Shown piece after piece: positions 1 to 6,025 of a stretch of 10,226 bases of DNA. A program made the translations under genes and the position numbers. Under the pieces are notes generated by a model. That model was not told the DNA's origin and searched no databases. It worked only from the letters and a program-made list of their open reading frames with translations. Source of the DNA: Betaproteobacteria bacterium (GTDB taxonomy: Bacteria; Pseudomonadota; Gammaproteobacteria; Burkholderiales; Rhodocyclaceae); assembly GCA_028868235.1 (NCBI GenBank), contig JAGWUW010000057.1, positions 1-10,226 on the forward strand, read 5' to 3'. Each line of letters starts with the position of its first letter. Position 1 is the first letter of the stretch.

Positions 1-244
1 AGGTGGCGATGTGCTCGGTCAGCTTTTCCAGCAGGTTGAAATGGCTGGCCATCAGGTCGTTGCGCAGGCGTTCGACAACCACGGCGTAATCCACGGTATC
101 GCGAATATCGTCACTCGCCCCGGCCGACGCGGTGGACACGCCGATCTGCAAGGAAATTTCGACCGTCTGGGCCATGGCTTTCTCGCGCGGATAGATGCCT
201 ATCCACGTTTCGGCGCGCAGTTCTTCGATGAAAATGATGTCCAT
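1..244 (-). CDS. folB: Dihydroneopterin aldolase FolB, C-terminus cut by window edge
   Basis: Cytosolic enzyme of tetrahydrofolate synthesis; it converts 7,8-dihydroneopterin to 6-hydroxymethyl-dihydropterin and glycolaldehyde. The first 81 codons are present, reading MDIIFIEELRAETWIGIY at the N-terminus. Family features seen are the GIYPREK segment with conserved Glu21, the DTVDYAVVVERL segment (residues 49-60, with the substrate-contacting Tyr53), and the LLEKLTEHIA helix with Glu73. The catalytic lysine near residue 100 lies outside the window, as does the stop codon. FolB is about 115-120 residues long, so roughly two thirds is visible. ATG at 244 is chosen because it matches the usual family N-terminus; the upstream codons in frame offer no ATG or GTG start nearby. 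It is divergent from plsY with 67 bases between the starts, the same pairing as in E. coli. The identification is secure from motifs, although no database search was run. Confidence 0.92.
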   Translation of the reverse strand, partial: MDIIFIEELRAETWIGIYPREKAMAQTVEISLQIGVSTASAGASDDIRDTVDYAVVVERLRNDLMASHFNLLEKLTEHIAT

Positions 245-269
245 GGGGCGGTCGACCGCAGCTGAGGTG

Positions 270-275
270 TAAAAT
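270..275 (+). promoter_or_regulatory. Candidate -10 box for plsY
   Basis: TAAAAT on the plus strand, 36 bases upstream of the plsY ATG, preceded by GTG. No convincing -35 hexamer is present. It lies 8 bases from the opposing folB -10 box, so the two promoters would compete for polymerase or share one open region. Confidence 0.4.
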
Positions 276-283
276 TCGCCGCG

Positions 284-289
284 ATTGTA
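284..289 (-). promoter_or_regulatory. Candidate -10 box for folB
   Basis: On the minus strand this reads TACAAT, five of six matches to the sigma-70 -10 consensus, 39 bases upstream of the folB ATG. I see no good -35 hexamer 16-18 bases further upstream, so the call rests on the -10 alone. Confidence 0.4.
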
Positions 290-311
290 CCCCTAGCGAC
301 CAAATTTCCCC

Positions 312-920
312 ATGCAAACCGCTCTTGCCCCTTACCTGGCACTGCTTGCCGCCTATTTAGTCGGCTCCATTCCCTTCGCGATGATTTCCTCGAAGGTCTT
401 CGGACTAGCCGACCCGCGCACTTACGGTTCGGGTAACCCCGGGGCGACCAACGTTCTGCGCAGCGGCAACAAGAAGGCGGCGCTAATGACGCTGATCGGC
501 GATGCGCTGAAAGGCACCCTGGCCGTTGTCGTTGCCCGACACATGGAATTCAGCGACACGATCATTGCCCTCGTTGCTCTAGCCGTCTTCATCGGCCACC
601 TCTACCCGGTCTTCCTCAAGTTCAAGGGCGGCAAGGGTGTCGCCACTGCGGCCGGCGTGCTGCTCGCCCTCGACCCCGCACTCGGTCTAGCCGTCGCCGG
701 CACCTGGCTGCTCGTCGCCTACGTTTCGCGCTATTCCTCGCTCGCCGCCCTCGTTGCCGCCGCGGCTGCGCCGCTTATCGCCGTACTGATGCATGGCGCG
801 ACAAACCAGACCATCATCGTCGGCATTCTCGGCATGGCCCTCATTGGCAAGCACTGGCAGAACATCCAGCGCCTGATGGCCGGACAGGAATCGAAAATCG
901 GTAGCAAGAAGAAGTCGTAA
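312..920 (+). CDS. plsY: Acyl-phosphate:glycerol-3-phosphate acyltransferase PlsY
   Basis: Inner-membrane enzyme that transfers an acyl group from acyl-phosphate to glycerol-3-phosphate, giving lysophosphatidic acid, the first committed step of phospholipid synthesis. The 202-residue protein has about six hydrophobic segments (roughly residues 8-27, 56-75, 84-103, 112-137, 143-162, 166-180). The three PlsY active-site motifs are all present: GSGNPGATNVLR at 39-50, FKGGKGVATAAG at 104-115 (substrate phosphate binding), and the GKHWQNIQRL region at 179-188. His96 just before the second loop is also typical. The C-terminus ends in a lysine-rich cytoplasmic tail. ATG at 312 gives the normal length of about 200 residues; no strong Shine-Dalgarno is visible before it. 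It is divergent from folB and convergent with the LysR gene, with only 6 bases between the two stops and therefore no room for a terminator there. Confidence 0.96.
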   Translation: MQTALAPYLALLAAYLVGSIPFAMISSKVFGLADPRTYGSGNPGATNVLRSGNKKAALMTLIGDALKGTLAVVVARHMEFSDTIIALVALAVFIGHLYPVFLKFKGGKGVATAAGVLLALDPALGLAVAGTWLLVAYVSRYSSLAALVAAAAAPLIAVLMHGATNQTIIVGILGMALIGKHWQNIQRLMAGQESKIGSKKKS

Positions 921-926
921 GCGCTT

Positions 927-1889
927 TCAGGCCGAGGAGTCGCCCATCCGGCCCGCCTCTTCGAGCAGCCAGTCGCGAAAAGCGCGCACCACGGGCTGCC
1001 CGGCGACCAGCTCTGGAATGACCAGGAAGTAGGCCTGCGGCCGGCGGATGACGATATCGAACAGTTCGACCAACCGCCCAGCCGCCACCTCGGCCTCGAT
1101 CAATGGTTTCGAAGCCAGGGCAACGCCAACCCCGTCGATGGCCGCCGACAGGACCAGCCCTGAATCACTGAAATGCATACCGGCGTTGCTGTCTATACCA
1201 CGGACCCCGGCCAGGTTAAGCCATTCATCCCAGGTCGGCCGCACCATCAGCTCCGGGATCGTGTCATCGTGCAAGAGGGCGTGCTGCGCTAGATCTGCCG
1301 GCACTTTCAGCGGCTGCGTGCCGGACAGCAGGCGCGGGCTGCACACTGCCGTATAGACCGGCGAAAACAGCCGTTCGACCTGGCATCCGGGATACTGGCC
1401 GCGGCCGAAACGGACAAATACCTCAGCATCTTCCACTAAGTCATTTGCCTGATTGGCCGCGACAGCTCCCTCTGCATCGTGTGGGTCGATCATGCCCAGC
1501 GATGCCGTCAAGTGCAGTTGGATTTCCGGATGGCGTGCCGCAAAACCAGGCAGATGGCGGATCAGCCAGCGGGCCAGAAAGGTCGGCGGCGAGGAAACGA
1601 GCAGGCGACCGCCCTCGTCGTGGTGCCGCGTGCTCTCGATAGCTGCCGCAAAGGCATCCAGCCCCTCACGCACCTTGGGCAACATTGCCCGTCCCTTGGC
1701 GGTCAACTCAACAGCTCGTGTCAGCCGGTGGAACAGAAGAAATCCGAGGTAGTCCTCCAAGCTGCGAATCTGGTGGCTGATCGCCGTCGGCGTCACAGCG
1801 AGTTCCTCGCCGGCTAGCTTGAAACTCAGGTGGCGGGCAGCGGCCTCGAAGGCGCGCAAAGCATTCAGGGGAGGCAGTCGATAAGGCAT
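927..1889 (-). CDS. LysR-type transcriptional regulator, GcvA-like
   Basis: A 320-residue DNA-binding regulator of the LysR family. Residues about 8-66 form the winged helix-turn-helix: PPLNALRAFEAAARHLSF, then LAVTPTAISHQIRSLEDYLG as the recognition part, then LLFHRLTRAVELTAKGR as the wing. The PPLNALRAFEAAARHLSF opening and the TAISHQIRSLE sequence are typical of the GcvA/AmpR branch. The remaining residues (about 93-305) fit the two-lobe periplasmic-binding-like effector domain; the ligand cannot be told from sequence. It is divergent from a 72-codon membrane-protein gene, and a perfect inverted repeat lies in the 106-base gap, so that neighbour and its own gene are the natural targets. 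Control of the catalase cluster downstream is possible but not shown. The name GcvA should not be read as a glycine-cleavage role. The gene ends 6 bases from plsY. Confidence 0.93.
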   Translation of the reverse strand: MPYRLPPLNALRAFEAAARHLSFKLAGEELAVTPTAISHQIRSLEDYLGFLLFHRLTRAVELTAKGRAMLPKVREGLDAFAAAIESTRHHDEGGRLLVSSPPTFLARWLIRHLPGFAARHPEIQLHLTASLGMIDPHDAEGAVAANQANDLVEDAEVFVRFGRGQYPGCQVERLFSPVYTAVCSPRLLSGTQPLKVPADLAQHALLHDDTIPELMVRPTWDEWLNLAGVRGIDSNAGMHFSDSGLVLSAAIDGVGVALASKPLIEAEVAAGRLVELFDIVIRRPQAYFLVIPELVAGQPVVRAFRDWLLEEAGRMGDSSA

Positions 1890-1930
1890 ACAGCTGAAAT
1901 TTTCTCACGTATCAACTGACAAATCATCGT

Positions 1931-1960
1931 TTGTTGCGATGCAACATGCCGCCCTACAGT
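1931..1960 (+). promoter_or_regulatory. Candidate promoter with LysR-type operator over the -35
   Basis: TTGTTG (1931-1936) and TACAGT (1955-1960) are 18 bases apart and read toward the 72-codon gene. A perfect 6+6 inverted repeat, TGTTGC-GAT-GCAACA (1932-1946), covers the -35 and the start of the spacer. LysR-family proteins usually bind imperfect dyads in such divergent gaps, so this is the best operator candidate for the adjacent regulator. Its arms are not spaced as the textbook T-N11-A. Confidence 0.45.
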
Positions 1961-1995
1961 ATCGCCCGTCCAACACTAACAAAACGGAACAGCAT

Positions 1996-2214
1996 ATGAA
2001 CAGCGATCTGAACCTCTATGTCTCCGCCGTGGTTCTCGCCATGGTCCTCGTCCAAACCCTATTTCACTTCCGCAAGGAAACCCGTAGCCTGATCATCACC
2101 TGCGCCGGCAAAGCCATCGCCTGGACGCTCGACTGCGGCAATCGCCTGCTGCACGTCATGCTGACGCCCCCCAAGAACGCTCACCCAGGCGCCGCCCGGA
2201 ACCCTGAAAAATAA
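1996..2214 (+). CDS. Small membrane protein of unknown function (72 aa)
   Basis: I do not recognise this protein. It has 72 residues: a short N-terminal stretch, one clear hydrophobic segment at residues 7-25 (LYVSAVVLAMVLVQTLFHF), a basic patch RKETR, a weaker hydrophobic segment about 31-46, and a proline-rich polar tail. One membrane span, possibly two, is likely. Two cysteines (36 and 47) are present. ATG at 1996 is preferred over the in-frame ATG at 1939, because 1939 lies inside the inverted repeat of the candidate operator and ahead of the candidate -10 box, and has no Shine-Dalgarno. A weak AACGGAAC stands 5 bases before 1996. The gene is divergent from the LysR gene and is followed by a terminator, so it is probably a one-gene transcript. 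The reading frame, promoter and terminator together argue that it is real. Confidence 0.6.
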   Translation: MNSDLNLYVSAVVLAMVLVQTLFHFRKETRSLIITCAGKAIAWTLDCGNRLLHVMLTPPKNAHPGAARNPEK

Positions 2215-2249
2215 CTCGCCAACAGCCGCTAGGCCAATCTAAACCACAC

Positions 2250-2283
2250 AATGGCGCATCCTGAAAATGCGCCATTTTCGTTT
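2250..2283 (+). terminator. Rho-independent terminator after the 72-codon gene
   Basis: A perfect 10-bp stem, AATGGCGCAT (2250-2259) with ATGCGCCATT (2267-2276), closes a 7-base loop. It is followed by a U-rich but interrupted tail (TT-CG-TTT). It separates the small membrane-protein gene from the catalase cluster. Confidence 0.7.
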
Positions 2284-2335
2284 ATGCTCGGCCGAACTGA
2301 GTAATGCCAGAAAAATAACCAAAAGCAATGGCAAC

Positions 2336-2380
2336 GATTTATTCAATCAATTAGATTCCTGAAAAATCAGCTTCTACACT
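2336..2380 (+). promoter_or_regulatory. Candidate activator-dependent promoter for the catalase cluster
   Basis: TACACT (2375-2380) is a fair -10 box, with a weak -35 (TAGATT, 2352-2357) exactly 17 bases upstream. Covering and preceding that -35 are two inverted repeats: GATT-N5-AATC (2336-2348) and GATT-N7-AATC (2354-2368). A poor -35 under repeated tetramers is what an OxyR-activated promoter looks like, but these tetramers do not match the ATAG/CTAT consensus, so the regulator is a guess. Expected transcript start is near 2387. Confidence 0.4.
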
Positions 2381-2389
2381 GCACTCATC

Positions 2390-2407
2390 AGGTCGTCACG
2401 ACCTTTT
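2390..2407 (+). promoter_or_regulatory. Short leader hairpin followed by TTTT
   Basis: AGGTCG (2390-2395) pairs with CGACCT (2399-2404) around a TCA loop, followed directly by TTT (2405-2407). It sits in the predicted 5' leader, 6 bases before the AGGAGGA of the 30-codon ORF. It resembles a miniature attenuator, though the stem and T-run are short; a protein-binding dyad is an alternative. Confidence 0.4.
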
Positions 2408-2423
2408 AACCCAGGAGGACGCC

Positions 2424-2516
2424 ATGATTTCCCGTTTCATCGATCGCTGGTTCGACGAACTGGTAGCCTGGGATTCCTGTATCGAAGTTCTGGCCAACCT
2501 GCCGGACAACTTTTGA
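2424..2516 (+). CDS. Short ORF (30 aa) upstream of catalase, possible leader peptide
   Basis: An ATG preceded by AGGAGGA (2413-2419, 4 bases spacing), the second-strongest ribosome site in the window after rpsU, opens a 30-codon frame that ends at TGA 2514-2516. The peptide begins [16 protein letters not shown] and ends with LPDNF. It is acidic and could form an amphipathic helix with three aromatic residues on it; it has a single cysteine at position 19 and no clear signal peptide or membrane span. I recognise no family. The catalase ATG follows 35 bases after its stop, with its own AGGAGAG site, so the two would be cotranscribed. It could be a leader peptide that tunes katA expression or a small stand-alone protein. 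The ribosome site and the position are seen; translation and function are inferred. Confidence 0.55.
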   Translation: MISRFIDRWFDELVAWDSCIEVLANLPDNF

Positions 2517-2551
2517 CCCTAGCCACCGATAAATCAAACAGGAGAGACACC

Positions 2552-3991
2552 ATGAACGGTAAAAAACTCACCACTGCCGCCGGCTGCCCGGTGGTCGACA
2601 ACCAGAACACCATGACTGCGGGCCCGCGTGGCCCGGTCCTGCTGCAGGATGTCTGGCTGCTCGAAAAACTCGCCCACTTCGACCGCGAAGTGATTCCGGA
2701 GCGCCGTATGCATGCCAAGGGTTCCGGCGCCTACGGCACATTCACTGTCACCCACGACATCACGAAATACACCCGTGCCAAACTGTTCGGTCAGATCGGC
2801 AAGAAGACCGAGTTGTTCGCCCGCTTCACCACCGTTGCCGGCGAACGCGGCGCAGCCGACGCCGAACGCGACATCCGCGGCTTCGCAGTCAAGTTTTACA
2901 CAGAGGAAGGCAACTGGGACCTCGTCGGCAACAACACACCTGTCTTCTTTCTGCGCGATCCGCTCAAGTTCCCCGACCTCAACCATGCCGTGAAGCGCGA
3001 CCCGCGCACCAACATGCGTTCGGCGACCAACAACTGGGATTTCTGGACCTCGCTGCCTGAAGCCCTGCACCAGATCACCATCGTCATGTCCGACCGCGGC
3101 ATCCCGGCCACGTACCGGCACATGCACGGCTTCGGCTCGCACACCTTCAGCTTCATCAATGCGCAGAACGAGCGCTACTGGGTCAAGTTCCACCTCAAGT
3201 CGCAGCAGGGTATCAAGAACCTGAGCGACGCCGAGGCGACCGAAATCATCGGCCGCGACCGCGAAAGCCACCAGCGCGACTTGCTCAACAGCATCGACAA
3301 CGGCGACTTTCCGAAATGGACGATGTACATCCAGATCATGCCGGAAAAGGAGGCCTCGCAGGTTCCATACAACCCCTTCGACCTGACCAAGGTCTGGCCG
3401 CACAAGGATTATCCGTTGATTGAAGTCGGCATCATGGAACTCAATCGCAATCCAGAGAACTTCTTCGCCGAGGTCGAGCAATCGGCCTTCAACCCGGCCG
3501 CCGTCGTTCCCGGCATCGGTTTCTCGCCAGACAAGATGCTACAGGCCCGCCTGTTCTCCTACGGCGACGCGCAGCGCTACAGGCTCGGCGTCAATCACCA
3601 TCAGATCCCTGTCAATGCCCCGCGCTGCCCGGTGCATAGTTACCACCGCGACGGCCAGATGCGGACCGACGGCAACCACGGCGCCACCCTAGGCTATGAG
3701 CCGAACAGCTATGGCCAGTGGCAAGAGCAACCCGATTTCCGCGAACCGCCGCTGTCGGTCGACGGCGCTGCCGACCACTGGAATCATCGCGAAGACACCG
3801 ACTACTATTCGCAGCCCGGCAATCTCTTCCGCCTGATGACCCCAGCCCAACAGCAGATCCTGTTCGACAACACCGCCCGCGCCATGGGCGATGCGCCGGA
3901 CGAGATCAAGCGCCGTCACATCGCCAACTGTACCAAGGCCGACCCTGCCTATGGTGCCGGGGTCGCCAAGGCGCTCGGTCTCACCGTCTGA
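2552..3991 (+). CDS. katA: Monofunctional haem catalase KatA (small-subunit type)
   Basis: Cytoplasmic haem enzyme that dismutates hydrogen peroxide to water and oxygen. With 479 residues it matches the small-subunit, NADPH-binding clade. The distal active site is [14 protein letters not shown] with catalytic His54; [10 protein letters not shown] supplies catalytic Asn127; the proximal haem ligand is Tyr337 in [14 protein letters not shown]. All three positions coincide with those I recall for the Proteus mirabilis catalase, and Met53 before His54 is also shared. There is no C-terminal flavodoxin-like domain and no signal peptide. The start at 2552 is chosen over an in-frame TTG at 2513 because AGGAGAG stands 5 bases before it and [19 protein letters not shown] is the usual opening. 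It lies 35 bases after the 30-codon ORF and 68 bases before tpx, on the same strand, and likely shares their transcript. Confidence 0.97.
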   Translation: MNGKKLTTAAGCPVVDNQNTMTAGPRGPVLLQDVWLLEKLAHFDREVIPERRMHAKGSGAYGTFTVTHDITKYTRAKLFGQIGKKTELFARFTTVAGERGAADAERDIRGFAVKFYTEEGNWDLVGNNTPVFFLRDPLKFPDLNHAVKRDPRTNMRSATNNWDFWTSLPEALHQITIVMSDRGIPATYRHMHGFGSHTFSFINAQNERYWVKFHLKSQQGIKNLSDAEATEIIGRDRESHQRDLLNSIDNGDFPKWTMYIQIMPEKEASQVPYNPFDLTKVWPHKDYPLIEVGIMELNRNPENFFAEVEQSAFNPAAVVPGIGFSPDKMLQARLFSYGDAQRYRLGVNHHQIPVNAPRCPVHSYHRDGQMRTDGNHGATLGYEPNSYGQWQEQPDFREPPLSVDGAADHWNHREDTDYYSQPGNLFRLMTPAQQQILFDNTARAMGDAPDEIKRRHIANCTKADPAYGAGVAKALGLTV

Positions 3992-4005
3992 TCGCTGAAC
4001 CAAAG

Positions 4006-4034
4006 CGGAGCGCCCTCATCAAACAGGGCCTCCG
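4006..4034 (+). other. Intercistronic hairpin between katA and tpx
   Basis: CGGAG-C-GCCCT (4006-4016) pairs with AGGGC-CTCCG (4025-4034), giving a 10-bp stem with one bulged C and an 8-base loop. No T-run follows, so it is not a standard intrinsic terminator. It may protect the katA 3' end or mark a processing point that sets the katA:tpx ratio. Confidence 0.55.
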
Positions 4035-4059
4035 AATTCAACACTAACAAGGAAAGTCC

Positions 4060-4560
4060 ATGTCGCAAACTGTCACTCTCGGCGGCAACGCCATCAACAT
4101 CGCCGGCCAGTTCCCGAAAAAGGGCGATACCGCCCCGGCCTTCTCGCTGGTCGCCAAGGACCTGTCCGACGTCACCTTGGCCAGTCTGGCCGGCAAGCGC
4201 AAGATTCTCAATATCTTCCCAAGCATCGACACCCCAACCTGCGCCATGTCGGTACGCCAGTTCAACGCCAAGGCCAACAGCCTGCCGAATACCGTCGTGC
4301 TGTGCATTTCGGCTGACCTGCCCTTTGCCCAGACCCGCTTCTGCGGCGCCGAAGGGCTGGACAACGTCGTGACGCTGTCCACCATGCGCGGTCGTGACTT
4401 CCTCGAGGCGTATGGCGTCGCCATCACCAGCGGCCCGCTCGCCGGCATCGCCGCCCGGGCTGTTGTCGTCGTCGACGAAACCGGTAAGGTCATCCACAGC
4501 GAACTGGTGCCGGAAATCAAGCAGGAACCGAACTACGCCGCCGCACTGGCGGTTCTTTGA
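4060..4560 (+). CDS. tpx: Thiol peroxidase Tpx (atypical 2-Cys peroxiredoxin)
   Basis: Peroxiredoxin that reduces hydrogen peroxide and, in the studied family members, preferentially alkyl hydroperoxides, using thioredoxin for recycling. The 166-residue length is normal. The peroxidatic cysteine is Cys61 in the Tpx signature [15 protein letters not shown], and the resolving cysteine is Cys95 in QTRFCGAEG; both positions equal those of E. coli Tpx. A third cysteine (Cys82) lies in the [11 protein letters not shown] strand. The N-terminal beta-hairpin ([19 protein letters not shown]) is the Tpx-specific extension. There is no signal peptide, so the protein is likely cytoplasmic in this host. 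AAGGAAAG (4049-4056) precedes the ATG by 3 bases, a tight but usable spacing. It follows katA and is followed after 10 bases by the cupin gene, forming a peroxide-defence run. Genes for a thioredoxin or reductase are not in the window. Confidence 0.97.
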   Translation: MSQTVTLGGNAINIAGQFPKKGDTAPAFSLVAKDLSDVTLASLAGKRKILNIFPSIDTPTCAMSVRQFNAKANSLPNTVVLCISADLPFAQTRFCGAEGLDNVVTLSTMRGRDFLEAYGVAITSGPLAGIAARAVVVVDETGKVIHSELVPEIKQEPNYAAALAVL

Positions 4561-4570
4561 ACCAGTCGCC

Positions 4571-4849
4571 ATGACGATCCTCGACTTCCAGACTTTCGAA
4601 CGGCAAGCACTCGCCGAAGGATTCGACGAAGTCCTGGACCGCACTTGGCCACCCGATGCCATCGTCGAATCGCACACCCACCCGTTCTCCGTCAAGGCAC
4701 GGGTGGTCCGCGGCGAAATGTGGCTGACCATCGGCTCGGACACCCGCCACCTCCAGCCTGGCGACGAATTCACCCTGGCTCGAGACGAACCGCACGCCGA
4801 ACTCTACGGCAGCGCCGGTGCCAGCTATTGGGTAGCGCGCCGTAATTAG
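4571..4849 (+). CDS. Small single-domain cupin protein (92 aa)
   Basis: A 92-residue protein that is essentially one cupin beta-barrel. Cupin motif 1 is represented by ESHTHPFSVKARVVRGEM (34-50), with His35 and His37 as likely metal ligands, and motif 2 by QPGDEFTLARDEPHAE (62-77), with Pro63-Gly64 and His75. The usual motif-1 glutamate/glutamine between the histidines and the glycine is replaced by Lys/Arg in this segment, so metal binding could be atypical. The substrate or ligand cannot be read from sequence; such proteins may be enzymes, metal-binding or sensory. It begins 10 bases after the tpx stop without a clear Shine-Dalgarno, which suggests translation coupled to tpx. ATG at 4571 is preferred because the frame further upstream overlaps tpx and reads as low-complexity Arg/Pro/Ser. 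It is convergent with tsaD. Confidence 0.8.
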   Translation: MTILDFQTFERQALAEGFDEVLDRTWPPDAIVESHTHPFSVKARVVRGEMWLTIGSDTRHLQPGDEFTLARDEPHAELYGSAGASYWVARRN

Positions 4850-4973
4850 CGGTGCTGACAAAACGGGAAAGACATGCTGCAAGCACAAACGGCCATGCAA
4901 AGACTGCCCGAAGCGGAAGCACAAATAAACTTGTAGCAACGGCTAGGCAACCACCGGTGCCAGACATCTCGTC
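4850..4973. other. Convergent gap between the cupin gene and tsaD, nothing recognised
   Basis: Both genes end here, yet I find no stem followed by a T-run on either strand, no tRNA and no credible short ORF. Termination may be Rho-dependent. Confidence 0.6.
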
Positions 4974-6008
4974 TTAGCCGCTGGGGTTCGACGACATCTC
5001 CATCAATGGCCAGCGCGGCTGGACGGCGAAATGGCCGGCTTCCTTGGCCGGTGTTCCGGCCTGCAACCGCAGGCAAGCGGCCAGAGCGATCATGGCGCCG
5101 TTGTCGGTACAGAATTCCAGTTCTGGGTAGTAAACGCGGAAGCGCTTGCGCTTGGCCTCGTCGTCCAGCGTGGCGCGCAACTGCTTGTTGGCGCCGACGC
5201 CGCCGGCCACCACCAGTTGCTTCATACCGGTTTGCTTCAGGGCCTTCAGCGATTTCTTGACCAATACCTCGACGATGGCTTCCTGGAAAGCGCGCGCCGC
5301 ATCGGCCTTGAAGGTCTCGTGCAACGCCTCGCCCTGTTCGCGGACCAGCGTCAGTACCGCCGTCTTCAGGCCCGAAAAGCTGAAATTGAGATCGCCAGAA
5401 TGCAGCATCGGCCGAGGCAGTTCATGAACGCCGGATTTGCCGCTCTCGGCCAATTTCGACAACAGCGCGCCCCCCGGGTAAGGCAGGCCGAGCAGCTTGG
5501 CACTCTTGTCGAAGGCCTCGCCGGCCGCATCGTCCAGCGTTTCCCCGAGCAGTTCGTACTGCCCGACGCCGCTTACCCGCATCAACTGGGTATGGCCGCC
5601 GGAAACGAGCAGGGCGACGAAAGGAAAGGTCGGAGGATCGCGCGACAGCAGCGGCGACAGCAGATGGCCTTCAAGGTGGTGCACCGGGATGGTTGGCTTG
5701 TCGATGGCCAGAGCCAGTGCTTCGGCGAAGGCGCAGCCGACGAGCAAGGCGCCGGCCAGCCCAGGTCCGCGGGTGTATGCCACGGCATCGATGTCGTTCA
5801 GCGACTTGCCAGCCTGCCCCAGCGCCTCGCGCAGCAGCGGCACGACGCGGCGGATATGGTCGCGCGAAGCGAGTTCCGGCACGACACCACCGTACTCGGC
5901 GTGCATCGCCACCTGGGAATGCAGGGCGTGGGAAAGAAGACCGGCTTCGCTGTCGTACAGCGCGATGCCGGTTTCGTCACAGGAGGATTCGACGCCGAGG
6001 ATCAACAT
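4974..6008 (-). CDS. tsaD: tRNA N6-threonylcarbamoyladenosine transferase subunit TsaD
   Basis: Cytosolic ATPase-fold protein that, with TsaB and TsaE, moves the threonylcarbamoyl group from its AMP carrier to A37 of ANN-decoding tRNAs (t6A). At 344 residues it has the usual bacterial length. Seen motifs: [11 protein letters not shown] at 4-14, [16 protein letters not shown] at 36-51, [12 protein letters not shown] at 110-121 with metal ligands His111 and His115, LVSGGHTQL at 134-142, [18 protein letters not shown] at 163-180, [10 protein letters not shown] at 269-278, and [10 protein letters not shown] with metal ligand Asp302. The start is placed at 6008 because the family begins just before [11 protein letters not shown]; the longer frame to 6071 adds basic residues unlike the family and overlaps the rpsU promoter. 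No Shine-Dalgarno is visible. The gene is divergent from rpsU, as in E. coli, and 124 bases from the convergent cupin gene. Confidence 0.97.
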   Translation of the reverse strand: MLILGVESSCDETGIALYDSEAGLLSHALHSQVAMHAEYGGVVPELASRDHIRRVVPLLREALGQAGKSLNDIDAVAYTRGPGLAGALLVGCAFAEALALAIDKPTIPVHHLEGHLLSPLLSRDPPTFPFVALLVSGGHTQLMRVSGVGQYELLGETLDDAAGEAFDKSAKLLGLPYPGGALLSKLAESGKSGVHELPRPMLHSGDLNFSFSGLKTAVLTLVREQGEALHETFKADAARAFQEAIVEVLVKKSLKALKQTGMKQLVVAGGVGANKQLRATLDDEAKRKRFRVYYPELEFCTDNGAMIALAACLRLQAGTPAKEAGHFAVQPRWPLMEMSSNPSG

Positions 6009-6015
6009 GGCGCTT

Positions 6016-6025
6016 ATTTTACCAC
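6016..6025 (-). promoter_or_regulatory. Candidate extended -10 promoter of tsaD
   Basis: The minus strand reads GTGGTAAAAT: an extended -10 (TGG-TAAAAT) with no good -35. The box ends 7 bases before the A of the tsaD ATG, so transcription would begin at or next to the start codon. Confidence 0.45.

Noticed and set aside
2513..2551. Upstream TTG start for katA adding 13 residues
   Set aside because: It overlaps the end of the 30-codon ORF, lacks a ribosome site, and the extra residues do not belong to the catalase family, whereas ATG 2552 has AGGAGAG.
2534..3481. Long open frame (315 codons) on the minus strand across katA
   Set aside because: It is the antisense of a catalase with all catalytic residues; GC-rich codon bias keeps this antisense frame open, and the product has no family features.
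1971..4050. Identical 12-base string CAACACTAACAA before the 72-codon gene (1971-1982) and before tpx (4039-4050)
   Set aside because: About three chance 12-base matches are expected in 10 kb, and the bases around the two copies differ.
4850..4973. Possible tRNA or terminator in the cupin-tsaD gap
   Set aside because: No cloverleaf pairing and no stem with a T-run could be found; the CACCGGTG palindrome is too short to support a call.
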